Shown piece after piece: positions 34,000 to 43,108 of a stretch of 64,000 nucleotides of DNA. A program made the position numbers and the translations under genes. The notes below the pieces were generated by a model. The model was not told the DNA's origin, made no database searches, and worked only from the letters and a program-made list of their open reading frames with translations. The DNA is taken from contig NZ_JARZAJ010000027.1 in NCBI RefSeq assembly GCF_029892105.1, positions 32,906 to 96,905 on the forward strand. Direction: 5' to 3'. Origin of the DNA: Kitasatospora sp. GP82 (GTDB lineage: Bacteria; Actinomycetota; Actinomycetes; Streptomycetales; Streptomycetaceae). The first letter of the stretch is position 1. Every line of letters starts with the position of its first letter.

Positions 34000-34800
34000 G
34001 TGACCGACAACAGCAACCTGCTGGCCGAGCAGCGGCGCGCGCTGATCCTCGACGAGGTGCGGCGGCGCGGCGGTGTCCGGGTCAACGAGCTGACCCGGCA
34101 GCTGAACGTCTCCGACATGACGATCCGTCGGGACCTGGACGCGCTGGCCAGGGGCGGCGTGATCGAGAAGGTGCACGGCGGCGCGGTGATGGTCGAGGAG
34201 GCCCGCACCCACGAGCCGGGATTCGAGGCCAAGTCCACGCTTGAGCTCTCCGCCAAGGAGGGGATCGCGGTGGCCGCCGCCGGACTCGTCACTCCCGGCA
34301 GCGCGGTCGCCCTCTCCGGCGGCACCACCACCTACGCCCTCGCCCAACACCTCACCGAAATCGGGCAGTTGACGGTGGTCACCAACTCCGTCCGGGTCGC
34401 CGACGTCTTCGAGCGGGCGCAGCGTCAGAACGGCGCCCCCGGTGCCACCGTCGTCCTGACCGGCGGCGTGCGCACCCCCTCCGACGCCCTGGTCGGCCCG
34501 ATCGCCGACCGGGCGATCCGCTCGCTCCACTTCGACCTGCTCTTCCTCGGCGCCCACGGCCTCTCCCCCGAGGCCGGTCTCTCCACCCCCAACCTCGCCG
34601 AGGCCGAGACCAACCGGAACTTCGTCGCCTCGGCCCGCCGCGTCGTCGCCGTCGCCGACCACACCAAGTGGGGCGTCGTCGGCCTCTCCACCTTCGCGGC
34701 CCTCACCGAGGTCGACACCTGGGTCACCGACTCCGCCCTCCCGCCCGAAGCCGCCGCCACCGCCCGCGACCACATCCGCGAACTCGTCCTGGCGAGCTGA
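34000..34800 (+). CDS. DeoR/GlpR-family transcriptional regulator
   Basis: A 266-residue DeoR-type repressor. The N-terminal winged helix (LLAEQRRALILDEVRRRGG and VSDMTIRRDLDALARGGVI, about 5-60) binds DNA. The C-terminal sugar-phosphate sensor has SGGTTTYALAQHL and the LFLGAHGLSPEAGLSTPNLAEAET block (about 180-205). Such proteins control sugar or polyol genes, but none lies beside it. The GTG at 34000 is chosen over that at 33994 because GGGAG is 9 bases upstream of the former and only 3 of the latter. Confidence 0.9.
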   Translation: MTDNSNLLAEQRRALILDEVRRRGGVRVNELTRQLNVSDMTIRRDLDALARGGVIEKVHGGAVMVEEARTHEPGFEAKSTLELSAKEGIAVAAAGLVTPGSAVALSGGTTTYALAQHLTEIGQLTVVTNSVRVADVFERAQRQNGAPGATVVLTGGVRTPSDALVGPIADRAIRSLHFDLLFLGAHGLSPEAGLSTPNLAEAETNRNFVASARRVVAVADHTKWGVVGLSTFAALTEVDTWVTDSALPPEAAATARDHIRELVLAS

Positions 34801-34878
34801 CGCCTGACCGCCGTTGTCGACGACGTGGCCGACGAGCCCTGCGGGCCGCTCCGGGCAGGGGGCGAGCACGGTGGGCTG

Positions 34879-35982
34879 TCAGCCCAGGAGGCCGGTTCCG
34901 TTGAGGAAACGTTCCATCTCCTGCCGGTAGGGCTCGATGTCGATGCCCTGCCCGGCCAGCCAGGCGTCGGAGTAGTACTTGTCGAGGTAGCGGTCGCCCG
35001 GGTCGCAGATCAGGGTGACGACGCTGCCGTGTTCTCCTGCCGCCCGCATCTCGGCGACGATCCGCAGCGCGCTCCACAGCCCCGTGCCGGTGGAGGCGCC
35101 GGCCTTCTTGCCGAGGTGGTGCTCCAGGACCCGGATCGCGGCGATCGAGGCGGCGTCGGGGACCTTCATCATCCGGTCGATGGCCCCTGGCACGAAGCTG
35201 GGCTCCATCCGGGGGCGGCCGATCCCTTCGATCCGTGAACCGCTCTCGCAGGTCGCGGACTGGTCGTGGTTGACCCAGCCCTCGAAGAAACAGGAGTTCT
35301 CCGGGTCGGCGACGCAGATGCGGGTGTCCTGCAGGGTGTAGTGCACATACCGGGCGATGGTGGCGGAGGTGCCACCGGTGCCCGCGGTGGCGACGATCCA
35401 GGCGGGCTCGGGGTGCGGCTCCAGCCGGAGTTGGGCGAAGATCGACTCGGCGATGTTGTTGTTGCCGCGCCAGTCGGTGGCCCGCTCGGCATACGTGAAC
35501 TGGTCCATGTAGTGGCCGCCGGTCTCCTCGGCGAGCCGTGCCGAAACCTCGTACACCTCGGCCGGGTTGCCCACCAGATGGCAGCTGCCGCCGTGGAACT
35601 CGATCAGGTCGATCTTGGCCTGGCTGGTGGTCTTGGCCATCACCGCGATGAACGGCACACCGATGAGCTTGGCGAAGTACGCCTCGGAGACGGCGGTCGA
35701 GCCGCTGGACGCCTCGATCACCGGCTTGCCCGGTCTGATCCAGCCGTTGCAGAGTCCGTGCAGGAAGAGCGATCTGGCCAGCCGGTGCTTGAGACTGCCG
35801 GTCGGGTGGGTCGACTCGTCCTTCAGGTAGAGGTCGATGCCCCACTCCTCGGGCAACGGGAAACGCAGCAGGTGCGTGTCGGCGGAACGGTTGGCGTCGG
35901 CCTGCACCCTGCGGACGGCCTCCTTCAGCCATGCCCGGTACTCGGTGTCCGAACGGTCGACATCCAGTGTCTCGACGGCCAT
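34879..35982 (-). CDS. cds1: PLP-dependent cysteine desulfhydrase, Cds1 type
   Basis: A 367-residue fold-type II PLP enzyme of the cysteine synthase family, closest in features to mycobacterial Cds1, which releases H2S, pyruvate and ammonia from cysteine. The Lys in HPTGSLKHRLARS (about 61-73) should bind PLP; EASSGSTAVSEAYFAKL and the ATAGTGGTSATI phosphate-binding loop (about 200) follow. The long C-terminal region with EGIGRPRMEPSFVPGAIDR is typical. ATG at 35982 with GAGGAG 8 bases upstream. An inverted repeat lies about 45 bp upstream. Confidence 0.85.
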   Translation of the reverse strand: MAVETLDVDRSDTEYRAWLKEAVRRVQADANRSADTHLLRFPLPEEWGIDLYLKDESTHPTGSLKHRLARSLFLHGLCNGWIRPGKPVIEASSGSTAVSEAYFAKLIGVPFIAVMAKTTSQAKIDLIEFHGGSCHLVGNPAEVYEVSARLAEETGGHYMDQFTYAERATDWRGNNNIAESIFAQLRLEPHPEPAWIVATAGTGGTSATIARYVHYTLQDTRICVADPENSCFFEGWVNHDQSATCESGSRIEGIGRPRMEPSFVPGAIDRMMKVPDAASIAAIRVLEHHLGKKAGASTGTGLWSALRIVAEMRAAGEHGSVVTLICDPGDRYLDKYYSDAWLAGQGIDIEPYRQEMERFLNGTGLLG

Positions 35983-36028
35983 TTCAGTCTCCTCGGCTCT
36001 GCGGATTCAATCAACCGAGTGTAACAAT

Positions 36029-36047
36029 CGACTACGAAAAGTAATCG
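36029..36047. promoter_or_regulatory. Inverted repeat upstream of cds1, putative operator
   Basis: CGACTAC-GAAAA-GTAATCG is an inverted repeat with one mismatch per arm, in an AT-rich patch 47 bp before the cds1 start. On the minus strand TACACT, just downstream, could be the -10 box, which would place the repeat in the spacer or -35 area. Confidence 0.45.
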
Positions 36048-36112
36048 TTGCAGTTCCTCCAGCTTCCGCTTATCGCAGCTGTCGAGCGCAGGGCCGGAAG
36101 CTCACAAGCAGC

Positions 36113-36144
36113 GACGCCGGTCGGGCGTGGGCCCGACCGGCGTC
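36113..36144 (-). terminator. Hairpin after the SHOCT gene
   Basis: GACGCCGGTCGGGC and its perfect complement (14-bp stem, 4-nt loop) start 28 bp after the SHOCT gene stop and face the cds1 promoter region. Confidence 0.7.
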
Positions 36145-36171
36145 GTCAACTCCCGGTTCGGCGTTCGGCGC

Positions 36172-36453
36172 CTACGGTTTCGGCTGCTTGCCACGGCCCT
36201 CGTGCTGCTCGGTGAGCACCGCGCGCCGAGCCCGGTACTCGTCGGCGTCGATCTCGCCCTGTGCGTAGCGGCGGCCGAGCACCGCGAGCGGGCTGTCACC
36301 GAACGGGGCGCAGTGACGACGCAGGACCGTACGCCGCAGGAGCACCACGGCGAAGAAGATCAGGGCCAGCCAGAACAGCGGGACCAGCAGCAGCCACGGG
36401 CCTGCCCAGTGGTGGTATTCCGCGATCGGCATTGCGTACAGCATGGTGGACAT
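36172..36453 (-). CDS. SHOCT-domain small membrane protein
   Basis: A 93-residue protein with one transmembrane helix (about residues 14-37, WAGPWLLLVPLFWLALIFF) and a C-terminal SHOCT domain. The latter is a short two-helix module, visible as SPLAVLGRRYAQGEIDADEY (about 57-76). SHOCT domains are found at the ends of membrane and other proteins and are thought to mediate oligomerisation. The ATG at 36453 follows GAGGAG by 9 bases. Function unknown. Confidence 0.85.
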   Translation of the reverse strand: MSTMLYAMPIAEYHHWAGPWLLLVPLFWLALIFFAVVLLRRTVLRRHCAPFGDSPLAVLGRRYAQGEIDADEYRARRAVLTEQHEGRGKQPKP

Positions 36454-36666
36454 CGAAGGCATCTCCTCGGGGTGGTTCACGTTCCGGGACAGTTCGAGCA
36501 TCCCGCTGGAGCCGCTGCCGGTCGTCGTACCGGCAGCGGTAGTTGTGCTACTCCCGGGGAAGTAGCACGGGGCTGCGCCGTCCGCCGGGCCGCTCGGAGC
36601 CGACGAGTGCCGACGAGTGTCGTCCGGAGCGGAGGGTGCCTAGCCTGGTGGGAGGAGGTGGTGGAG

Positions 36667-37047
36667 ATGTTGGCAGATGCCCCCGTCTACGCCGTGATCC
36701 CGGCCAGCGACCTTGAGCGGGCCACGGACTTCTACCGCGACACCCTGGGCCTGAAGCTTGCGGTCCAGAGCGAGGAGGAGGTCCGCTTCGAGAGCGGCGG
36801 CACCCTGTTCTCGGTCTATCGGACACCCAGCGGCGGGAAGGCCGCCCACACCCTGGCCAGTTGGAAGGTCTCCGACCTCGACGCCGAGATGGCCGACCTG
36901 CGGTCGCGCGGAGTCGTCTTCGAGGACTACGACCTGCCGGGCCTCAAGACCGTCAACGGCGTCGCGGAAGCGGAGGGCATGCGCTGCGGCTGGTTCAAGG
37001 ACAGCGAGGGGAACACCCTCTGCATGGCCGAGGAAAGGACGCCATAG
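36667..37047 (+). CDS. VOC-family (glyoxalase/bleomycin-resistance-like) protein
   Basis: A 126-residue single-domain VOC protein of the glyoxalase I/dioxygenase/bleomycin-resistance fold. The first beta-alpha-beta unit reads VYAVIPASDLERATDFYRDT and the C-terminal unit ends CGWFKDSEGNTLCMAEE, as usual. Typical metal-ligand positions are not obvious, so it may be a binding protein rather than an enzyme. The ATG at 36667 follows GGAGGAGG by 9 bases. It is convergent with the two-component operon. Confidence 0.85.
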   Translation: MLADAPVYAVIPASDLERATDFYRDTLGLKLAVQSEEEVRFESGGTLFSVYRTPSGGKAAHTLASWKVSDLDAEMADLRSRGVVFEDYDLPGLKTVNGVAEAEGMRCGWFKDSEGNTLCMAEERTP

Positions 37048-37127
37048 GGCATCGCGCCCCTGGACAGTGCAACCGACTCCGACGAATGCCGACTGGCGGA
37101 GCCTCTCGGCTGGCAGCGGCTGTGGGG

Positions 37128-37796
37128 TCAGCCGAGCCAGCCCGGTCTGACCAGGCCGGTCTCGTACGCGAGCACCACCAGCTGTGCCCGGTCGCGGGCG
37201 CCCAGTTTCACCATGGCCCGGCTGACATGGGTCTTGGCGGTGAGCGGGCTGACCACCAGGCGGCGGGCGATGTCCTCGTTGGACAGGCCCATGCCGACCA
37301 GTGCGAGCACCTCCCGCTCCCGCTCGGTGAGCCTGGCCAGGTCGGCCGCAGCCTGGGCCGGGGCCTTGGAGCGGGCGGCGAACTCGCCGATCAGACGGCG
37401 GGTCACGCCCGGCGAGAGCAGTGCGTCACCGGCCGCGACGACCCGGACGGCGCGCAGCAGGTCCGCCGGTTCGGTGTCCTTCACCAGGAATCCGGCGGCG
37501 CCCGCGCGCAGTGCCTCGAAGACGTACTCGTCGAGTTCGAAGGTGGTCAGCACCACCACCTTGACGTGAGCGAGCGAGGTCTGGGCGCCGATCCGGCGGG
37601 TGGCCTCCAGGCCGTCCAGGCGGGGCATCCGGATGTCCATCAGGACGACGTCGGGCATGAGCCGGGAGGTGAGCTCGACGGCCTGCCCGCCGTCGTCCGC
37701 CTCGCCGACCACCTCGATGTCGGGCTGGGCGTCCAGCAGCGCCCGGAACCCCGCGCGCACCAGCACCTGGTCGTCGGCCAGCAGCACCCGGATCAT
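37128..37796 (-). CDS. NarL/LuxR-family response regulator
   Basis: A 222-residue DNA-binding response regulator. The receiver domain (about 1-118) has the acidic pair DD at 8-9, the phospho-accepting Asp54 in VLMDIRMPR, and the conserved Lys in VKDTEP (about 104). The LuxR helix-turn-helix (about 155-212) has LTEREREVLALVGMGLSNED and TAKTHVSRAM. Its ATG overlaps the kinase stop (ATGA, 37793-37796), so the pair is translationally coupled. Targets are unknown; the neighbours are no transporter, so no efflux role can be inferred. Confidence 0.95.
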   Translation of the reverse strand: MIRVLLADDQVLVRAGFRALLDAQPDIEVVGEADDGGQAVELTSRLMPDVVLMDIRMPRLDGLEATRRIGAQTSLAHVKVVVLTTFELDEYVFEALRAGAAGFLVKDTEPADLLRAVRVVAAGDALLSPGVTRRLIGEFAARSKAPAQAAADLARLTEREREVLALVGMGLSNEDIARRLVVSPLTAKTHVSRAMVKLGARDRAQLVVLAYETGLVRPGWLG

Positions 37797-39049
37797 CGCC
37801 CGCCTCCCTGCCCGCCGCCGGACGGGCGCGCGCTGTCGCCCGGGGGCGCGCTGTCGCCCGGGCCCGCGTCGCCGGTCGGCAGCCAGGCGTGGACGCGGAA
37901 GCCGCCGTCCGCTCGCGGCCCCGTCTCCAGCGTCCCGCCGAAGGCTGCGACGCGCTCCCGCATCCCGACCAGTCCGCTGCCGGAGCCGTCGGCGTCGTTG
38001 CCGCGCCCGGCCGGGCCCGGGTCGTCCACCTGGACGGCGAGGCCCTCGGGCGCCTGCCAGTCCAGCAGGACGTCCGCACCGCGGGCCGCCGAGTGCCGGA
38101 TCACGTTGGTGAGCGCCTCCTGGACGATCCGGAAGGCCGCCAGGTCGAGACCGGCGGAGAGCTGACGCGGGGTGCCCTCGGCCCGGACGGTCACCGTGAG
38201 GCCGGCGTGACCGGCCTGGCGGACCAGCTCGTCCAGCCGGGCCAGGCCAGGAGCCGGGCTGCGCGGCGCACTTGCGTCGGGCCCCCGCAGCCGGCCCAGC
38301 ACCTGACGGACCTCGCCCAGCGCCTCCTTGCTGGCGGCCTTGATCGTCACCAGCGCCGTCCTGGCCTGTTCGGGCCTGCTGTCCAGGAGTTCCAGGGCCA
38401 CGCCCGCCTGGAGGTGGATCAGCGAGATGCTGTGGGCGAGGATGTCGTGCAGCTCGCGGGCCATCCGCAGCCGTTCCTCGTCGGCCCGGCGGCGCTCCGC
38501 CTCGGCTCGGGCCGCCCGGTGTGCGGCGATCTGCTCCCGCCGGAAGCGCATGATCTCGGCGGCGGCCAGAATCAGCAACAGCCAGGCCGCCACCCCGAGT
38601 TCCGACCACCAGCTGGGCCGGGGCACCGGCCCGCGCTGCCCACCGGCCGGCACGACGTAGGAGAGCAGCAGGTGCGCGGTGTAGAAGGCGGCCGCGCTCA
38701 GCCACGCCGCCCGCCGGTGCCCGCACTGCACGGCCACGAACAGGGCCACCACCGGGCTCAGGAAGACCGGACCGTACGGGTAGCCGGCGATCAGGTAGAC
38801 CACGGTGACGGCGGAGACGGCGCCCGCCACCACCGCCGGCCTGCGCCGGCGGAACAGCAGCAGCGCCGGGCCGAGGAGCAGCAACAGGTACCCGAAGGCG
38901 TCCAGTCCGGGCCGGCCGCTCTGGTGGGCGGCGGCGCCCTTCGTCCCGGCCACCTGGACGAAGGCCACCAGCACCGAGGAGGCCACCGGCCAAGGCGCCC
39001 GCGCGGTACGAGCCCACGGCGGGCGCCAGGGCGGGCGTTCATCGGTCAT
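37793..39049 (-). CDS. Two-component sensor histidine kinase (NarX/DesK type)
   Basis: A 418-residue membrane kinase that should phosphorylate the adjacent response regulator. Four to five hydrophobic segments fill about residues 20-170. The dimerisation/phospho-acceptor helix contains RELHDILAHSISLI, with His near residue 201. The HATPase domain has the N-box IVQEALTNVIRHS (about 307-319) and a G-box SGLVGMRERV (about 365). There is no large extracellular sensor, so it probably senses something in the membrane. The tail (about 395-418) is Gly/Pro/Asp-rich. ATG at 39049. Confidence 0.93.
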   Translation of the reverse strand: MTDERPPWRPPWARTARAPWPVASSVLVAFVQVAGTKGAAAHQSGRPGLDAFGYLLLLLGPALLLFRRRRPAVVAGAVSAVTVVYLIAGYPYGPVFLSPVVALFVAVQCGHRRAAWLSAAAFYTAHLLLSYVVPAGGQRGPVPRPSWWSELGVAAWLLLILAAAEIMRFRREQIAAHRAARAEAERRRADEERLRMARELHDILAHSISLIHLQAGVALELLDSRPEQARTALVTIKAASKEALGEVRQVLGRLRGPDASAPRSPAPGLARLDELVRQAGHAGLTVTVRAEGTPRQLSAGLDLAAFRIVQEALTNVIRHSAARGADVLLDWQAPEGLAVQVDDPGPAGRGNDADGSGSGLVGMRERVAAFGGTLETGPRADGGFRVHAWLPTGDAGPGDSAPPGDSARPSGGGQGGGR

Positions 39050-39200
39050 GCCGGGAAGGCTATCCGCGCGACCCGCCGTCGGACGTCAGCCTGACGCGGT
39101 GCGCGTGCCTACTCCCGCCGTAGTACGTACGCGGGCCCTGGCCCTGAGCGCATGGGGCGTTCCGGGGGCGCAGGCGGAGGAACTCAGCGCCAGGCGTGCA

Positions 39201-39215
39201 CCCCCCCCCCCCCCC
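39201..39215. repeat. Run of 15 C residues
   Basis: An unbroken C15 tract in the 264-bp gap between the PhzF-like gene and the sensor kinase. It lies about 150 bp upstream of the kinase start. Homopolymers of this length are prone to replication slippage and to sequencing error. Confidence 0.9.
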
Positions 39216-39313
39216 GGTCCCGCGCCCTGCACATGTCCACGCGCCGCCCCCGCAGCGCCTGCGCGTTGCCCCGCCGGCCCTGGCGCCTGCGTTCGCTCGC
39301 AAAGCCGTGCCGC

Positions 39314-40210
39314 CTACGCCGTCTCGGTGTCCGGGATGCGCACCGCTGCGCCGCTGACCCGGATCCTCGGATCGCCCGGGCGCAGCTCGACCCGCAGGCG
39401 GCCGGGGCGGCCGAGGTCGTCGCCCTGGTGCAGGGTCAGCACGGTCACCCCGGCGGCGCCCGGCTCGCCGGCCTCGTCCGTCGGGCCCGCCTCGCCGAGT
39501 TCCCGCAGGTACGCGCCGAAGGCGGCGGCTGCGGCACCGGTGGCCGGGTCCTCCACGACGCCACCGACCGGGAACGGGTCGCGGACGTGGAAGGTGCCGG
39601 CCGTCTCCCGCCAGACCAGCTGAAGGGTGGTCAGGTCACGTGCCGTCATGAAGTCGGCCAACCGCCCGAAGTCGTACGCCAGGTCGGCGAGGCGACGGCG
39701 GGTCGCCGCCGCGAGGACCAGATGCCGCGCGCCGGCGTACGCGATCCTGGGCGGCAGCGTCGGGTCGAGTTCGGCGCGGCGCCAGCCGAGTGCGGCGAGC
39801 GCCTCGTCGACATCCGCGTCGGTGATCGCCTCGACATGCGGCTCGACGCTGGTCAGCGTGGCCTCCAGCACTCCGCCGGGGCCGGAGGTCACCTCGACCG
39901 GAACGGCCCCGGCCCCGGTCTCGAAGACCACGCGGCCAGGGCCGATCCGCTCGGCCAGCGCCACGGCGGAGGCCACCGTGGCGTGCCCGCAGAAGGGCAC
40001 CTCGGCCTTGGGGCTGAAGTACCGGACGGCGTAGGAGCGTTCAGACCCAGGGGTGAGGAAGGCCGTCTCGGAGTAGCCGAGTTCGGCGGCGATGGCAAGC
40101 TGGGCGGCATCGTCGAGGCCCGTCGCGTCGAGCACCACGCCGGCAGGGTTGCCGCCGTTGGGATCGACGGTGAACGCGGCGTATCGCAGCACCTCTGCAG
40201 AGATCGTCAT
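39314..40210 (-). CDS. PhzF-family isomerase/epimerase-like protein
   Basis: A 298-residue protein of the PhzF/YddE fold, two similar barrel halves in the diaminopimelate epimerase superfamily. The start (VLRYAAFTVDPNGGNPAGVV) and the catalytic Glu in the GYSETAFL block (about 46-53) are typical. FCGHATVASA (about 73-82) and EDPATGAAAAAF (about 221-232) are the two family signatures. There is no phenazine cluster here, so it is a general family member of unknown substrate. ATG at 40210. Confidence 0.9.
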   Translation of the reverse strand: MTISAEVLRYAAFTVDPNGGNPAGVVLDATGLDDAAQLAIAAELGYSETAFLTPGSERSYAVRYFSPKAEVPFCGHATVASAVALAERIGPGRVVFETGAGAVPVEVTSGPGGVLEATLTSVEPHVEAITDADVDEALAALGWRRAELDPTLPPRIAYAGARHLVLAAATRRRLADLAYDFGRLADFMTARDLTTLQLVWRETAGTFHVRDPFPVGGVVEDPATGAAAAAFGAYLRELGEAGPTDEAGEPGAAGVTVLTLHQGDDLGRPGRLRVELRPGDPRIRVSGAAVRIPDTETA

Positions 40211-40283
40211 ACCCGAACGCAACACGGCCCCACGCCGGTTGATTCCGCGGCGCTGCGCACGTGCGGCTCCGGCAAGCGGGACG

Positions 40284-41504
40284 TCAGCCCATGGCGGTGA
40301 ACCACAGCGCGGCGCCGTTGAAGAGCGTGGACGCCGAGGCGGCGAGCACCGCGCAGCAGGTGGTGACGGCGCGGTTGGCCAGCGCGCCCATCACCTTCCG
40401 CCGACCGGTGAAAGCCACCAGGGGCCAGAGCGCGAAGGGAATGCCGAAGCTCAGTACGACCTGCGAGATCACCAGCGCCTGCCCGGGTTCGACGCCGGCA
40501 CCCAGCACGACCAGAGCCGGCACCAGCGTGATCAGGCGTCGCCCGGCGAGCGGGAACGCGCGTCCCAGGAAGCCTTCGAGGATCACCGCTCCGGCGTACG
40601 TTCCCACGGCCGTCGAGGCGAAGCCGGAGGCCAGCAGCGCGAAGGCGAAGAACGCCGCGGCCGCCTGACCGAGCGTGGCGGCCAACTCGCCGTACGAGGA
40701 CGCCATCGAGTCCCCGGCCTTTGGGGTGAGTGCGGCGGCACCGACGACGAGCATGGCCAGATTCACCAGCCCGGCGATGCCCATCGCTGCCAGCACGTCG
40801 AACCGGGTGGCGGCGAGCAGACGCGACTCGCGGCCCCGGGTGTCGCCGTGCCGGTCGCGGACCAGCGCGCCGTGCAGGTAGATCGCGTGCGGCATGACGG
40901 TCGCACCGAAAATTCCGCACGCGAGCACCAGGCTGTCCCCGCCGGCGAGCCGCGGGGCCAACCCCGAGGCGATCCCGCCCAGGGAGGCTCCGCTGCCGAC
41001 GGCGTCGTAGACGAACCCGATGGACACCACCGCCAGCAGAGCGACGACGACGGCCTCGAACGGCCGCTGTCCGCTCCGCGACTGCACGACGATCACCACC
41101 CACGACACCAGCCCGGTGAACACCCCTCCGGCCAGCAGGGGAACGCCGAAGAGCAGGTTGAGTGCCGCGGCTCCGCCCACGACCTCGGCGAGGTCGGTCG
41201 CCATGGCGACGATCTCCGCCTGGGCCCACAGCAGCAGTCTCGCCGGCCTGCCGAAGCGCCGTGCACACATCTCTGGCAGGGTGAGGCCGGTGGCGATCGT
41301 GAGCTTGGCGGACAGGTACTGCACGAGCAGAGCCGTGAGGTTGGCGCCGACCAGGACCCAGACGAGCAGGTAGCCATAGCGTGCGCCGGCGGCGAAGTTG
41401 GTGGCCACATTGCCCGGGTCCACATAGGCGACGGCCGCCACGAACGCGGGACCCGCCAGCCGCACCAGGGTCAGGGCCCGGAAGCCCGCGACAGCTGTCG
41501 TCAC
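40284..41504 (-). CDS. Nramp-type divalent metal transporter (MntH-like)
   Basis: A 406-residue proton-coupled Mn/Fe transporter of the Nramp family with about 11 membrane helices. The metal-binding helix 1 motif DPGN (in YVDPGNVATNF, about 28-38) and the helix 6 MPH motif (in GATVMPHAIYLHGAL, about 208-222) are intact. The GTG at 41504 lies 4 bp after the ferredoxin stop, so translation is probably coupled. An ATG at 41555 inside the ferredoxin gene is an alternative. It is the last gene of the BKACE-MFS-ferredoxin operon and may supply metal to it. Confidence 0.88.
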   Translation of the reverse strand: MTTAVAGFRALTLVRLAGPAFVAAVAYVDPGNVATNFAAGARYGYLLVWVLVGANLTALLVQYLSAKLTIATGLTLPEMCARRFGRPARLLLWAQAEIVAMATDLAEVVGGAAALNLLFGVPLLAGGVFTGLVSWVVIVVQSRSGQRPFEAVVVALLAVVSIGFVYDAVGSGASLGGIASGLAPRLAGGDSLVLACGIFGATVMPHAIYLHGALVRDRHGDTRGRESRLLAATRFDVLAAMGIAGLVNLAMLVVGAAALTPKAGDSMASSYGELAATLGQAAAAFFAFALLASGFASTAVGTYAGAVILEGFLGRAFPLAGRRLITLVPALVVLGAGVEPGQALVISQVVLSFGIPFALWPLVAFTGRRKVMGALANRAVTTCCAVLAASASTLFNGAALWFTAMG

Positions 41505-41508
41505 CGGG

Positions 41509-41832
41509 CTATCGCGCTTCTCGTTCCGGCAGGCCGACCGCCGGTCCGACATCACGGCCGATCCTGCCGACGGTCATCGCTCCCCCGGGCGAGCCGAGCC
41601 CGGCGAAGAACTCCGCACCGGCCTCGGTGTAGGCCGACCACTTCTCGGGCACGTCGTCCTCGTGGTAGACGGCCTGCACCGGGCAGGCGAATTCACAGGC
41701 GGCGCAGTCCACGCACTCGTCCGGCTGGATGTACATCATCCGATCGCCCTCGTATATGCAGTCCACGGGGCATTCGTCGACACATGCCTTGTCGAGCACG
41801 TCCACGCAAGGCTCGGCGATCACGTAAGCCAC
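41509..41832 (-). CDS. fdxA: 7Fe ferredoxin (FdxA type)
   Basis: A 107-residue low-potential electron carrier. Cys residues in CVDVLDKACVDECPVDCI (9-26) and in CVDCAACEFACP (40-51) give one 3Fe-4S and one 4Fe-4S cluster, as in actinobacterial FdxA. The C-terminal extension (about 60-107) is normal for the type. It starts 4 bp after the MFS stop and ends 4 bp before the Nramp start. A ferredoxin in an operon with a non-redox BKACE enzyme is unexpected. Confidence 0.93.
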   Translation of the reverse strand: MAYVIAEPCVDVLDKACVDECPVDCIYEGDRMMYIQPDECVDCAACEFACPVQAVYHEDDVPEKWSAYTEAGAEFFAGLGSPGGAMTVGRIGRDVGPAVGLPEREAR

Positions 41833-41836
41833 TTGC

Positions 41837-43108
41837 TCACCCTCTCATCCGTGTTGAGGCTTCCGTACGGCGGATTGCCCGTGCTTTCCAGGTGGTTGTG
41901 ACCAGAGCGACCAGGGTCATGGCGGCCAGTACGCTCCAGCCCGGCGTGTAGCTGTGGGTGAGGTCCTTGAGAAAGCCCAGGGCCGGCGGAGTGAGGATGA
42001 CCGCGATCTGGTTCACGGCCATCGCGAACCCGAGCGCGAATCCGGACTTCCCCGATGCCGCGGACTCCGCCACGTACGTCACCCACGGGCCGTACCAGCC
42101 GAACCCGAAGAATCCGAGCCACGCGAACAGTCCGCCTACCGCGAGCGCGGAATGCAGTGGAACGGTCATCAGCCCGACGAGTCCGAGCACCACCGCGCTC
42201 ATACAGACCAGGACGGGGACATAGCGTCCGGACTTGCAACGGTCGCTCCAGGCGGCGAGGGAAATTCGCCCGGCGATGCCGGCGCACTGCGCGACGAGCA
42301 GATACAGCGCACCCTGCTCGATCCTCATCGACGCCTTGTCATGCAGGTAGAGCTCGGTGAGGACCAGAATTCCGTACTGCACGGCGATCAGGCTCGTGCC
42401 GGACAGCACGATGTTCAGCATCGAGGGCTCGCGGATCATCGCGAGACGTGAGCCCAGCTCCGCCCTGAGCGACCTGCCGGACGCCTTTCCGACGGGCGCG
42501 GTCGCCGGTTCGGGCACCTGCGATTCCGGCGTGCGGTAGAAGCCCATGAACACGCCGGCCCCCAGCAGCGCCACCAGCCCGCCGGTGGCGAGGGACGAGC
42601 GCCAGCCCAGGTGGTCCGCCAGATAGGGCAGCAGCGCGGCGGCGAGTGCTCCGCCGAGCGGCAGGCCCGCCTGCCGGATCCCCATCGCGAATCCGCGCTG
42701 GGACGCGGCGAACCAGGTGGCCACCGACTTGCTGCCGCCGGGCTGCGCGGTGCTGTACCCCGCGCCGACGACGATCAGGAACAGCAGGAGGGACAGGTAC
42801 CCGGTCGCCAGGCTCCCCGCGAGGAGCGCCAGAGCCACCGCCAGGGTGCCGATTCCCACCACCCAGCGTTCGCTGTAGCGGTCCAGCAGCTCGCCGGCCA
42901 CCAGCAGCCCGACGAGCGGAACGAGCTGGGCCGCCGAGACGAGCAGGCCGACCTGACTCGTACTCAGCTGCAGATCCCGCTGCAGAAAGCCGCTGATCGC
43001 CCCGATCCCCTGGACGAAGAAGCAGGCGCTGGCCTGGGCGAAGGTCGCGATGGCCAGGATGACCCAGCGGTACCCGGAGAAGCGGCCGGCGAGTGCAGCC
43101 GAGCTCAT
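41837..43108 (-). CDS. MFS transporter, OFA (oxalate/formate antiporter)-like
   Basis: A 423-residue major facilitator with 12 hydrophobic helices split by a charged loop (about 185-215). The pattern of helix 1 (WVILAIATFAQASACFFVQG) and the GAGYSTAQPGGSKSVATWF block (about 116-134) resemble the monocarboxylate/oxalate-formate group. It probably moves an organic acid linked to the BKACE reaction. The ATG at 43108 overlaps the BKACE stop by 4 bp (ATGA), so the two are coupled. Confidence 0.85.
   Translation of the reverse strand: MSSAALAGRFSGYRWVILAIATFAQASACFFVQGIGAISGFLQRDLQLSTSQVGLLVSAAQLVPLVGLLVAGELLDRYSERWVVGIGTLAVALALLAGSLATGYLSLLLFLIVVGAGYSTAQPGGSKSVATWFAASQRGFAMGIRQAGLPLGGALAAALLPYLADHLGWRSSLATGGLVALLGAGVFMGFYRTPESQVPEPATAPVGKASGRSLRAELGSRLAMIREPSMLNIVLSGTSLIAVQYGILVLTELYLHDKASMRIEQGALYLLVAQCAGIAGRISLAAWSDRCKSGRYVPVLVCMSAVVLGLVGLMTVPLHSALAVGGLFAWLGFFGFGWYGPWVTYVAESAASGKSGFALGFAMAVNQIAVILTPPALGFLKDLTHSYTPGWSVLAAMTLVALVTTTWKARAIRRTEASTRMRG

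Noticed and set aside
39314..40210. Phenazine biosynthesis from the PhzF-like gene
   Set aside because: No other phz gene is present; PhzF-like proteins are widespread.
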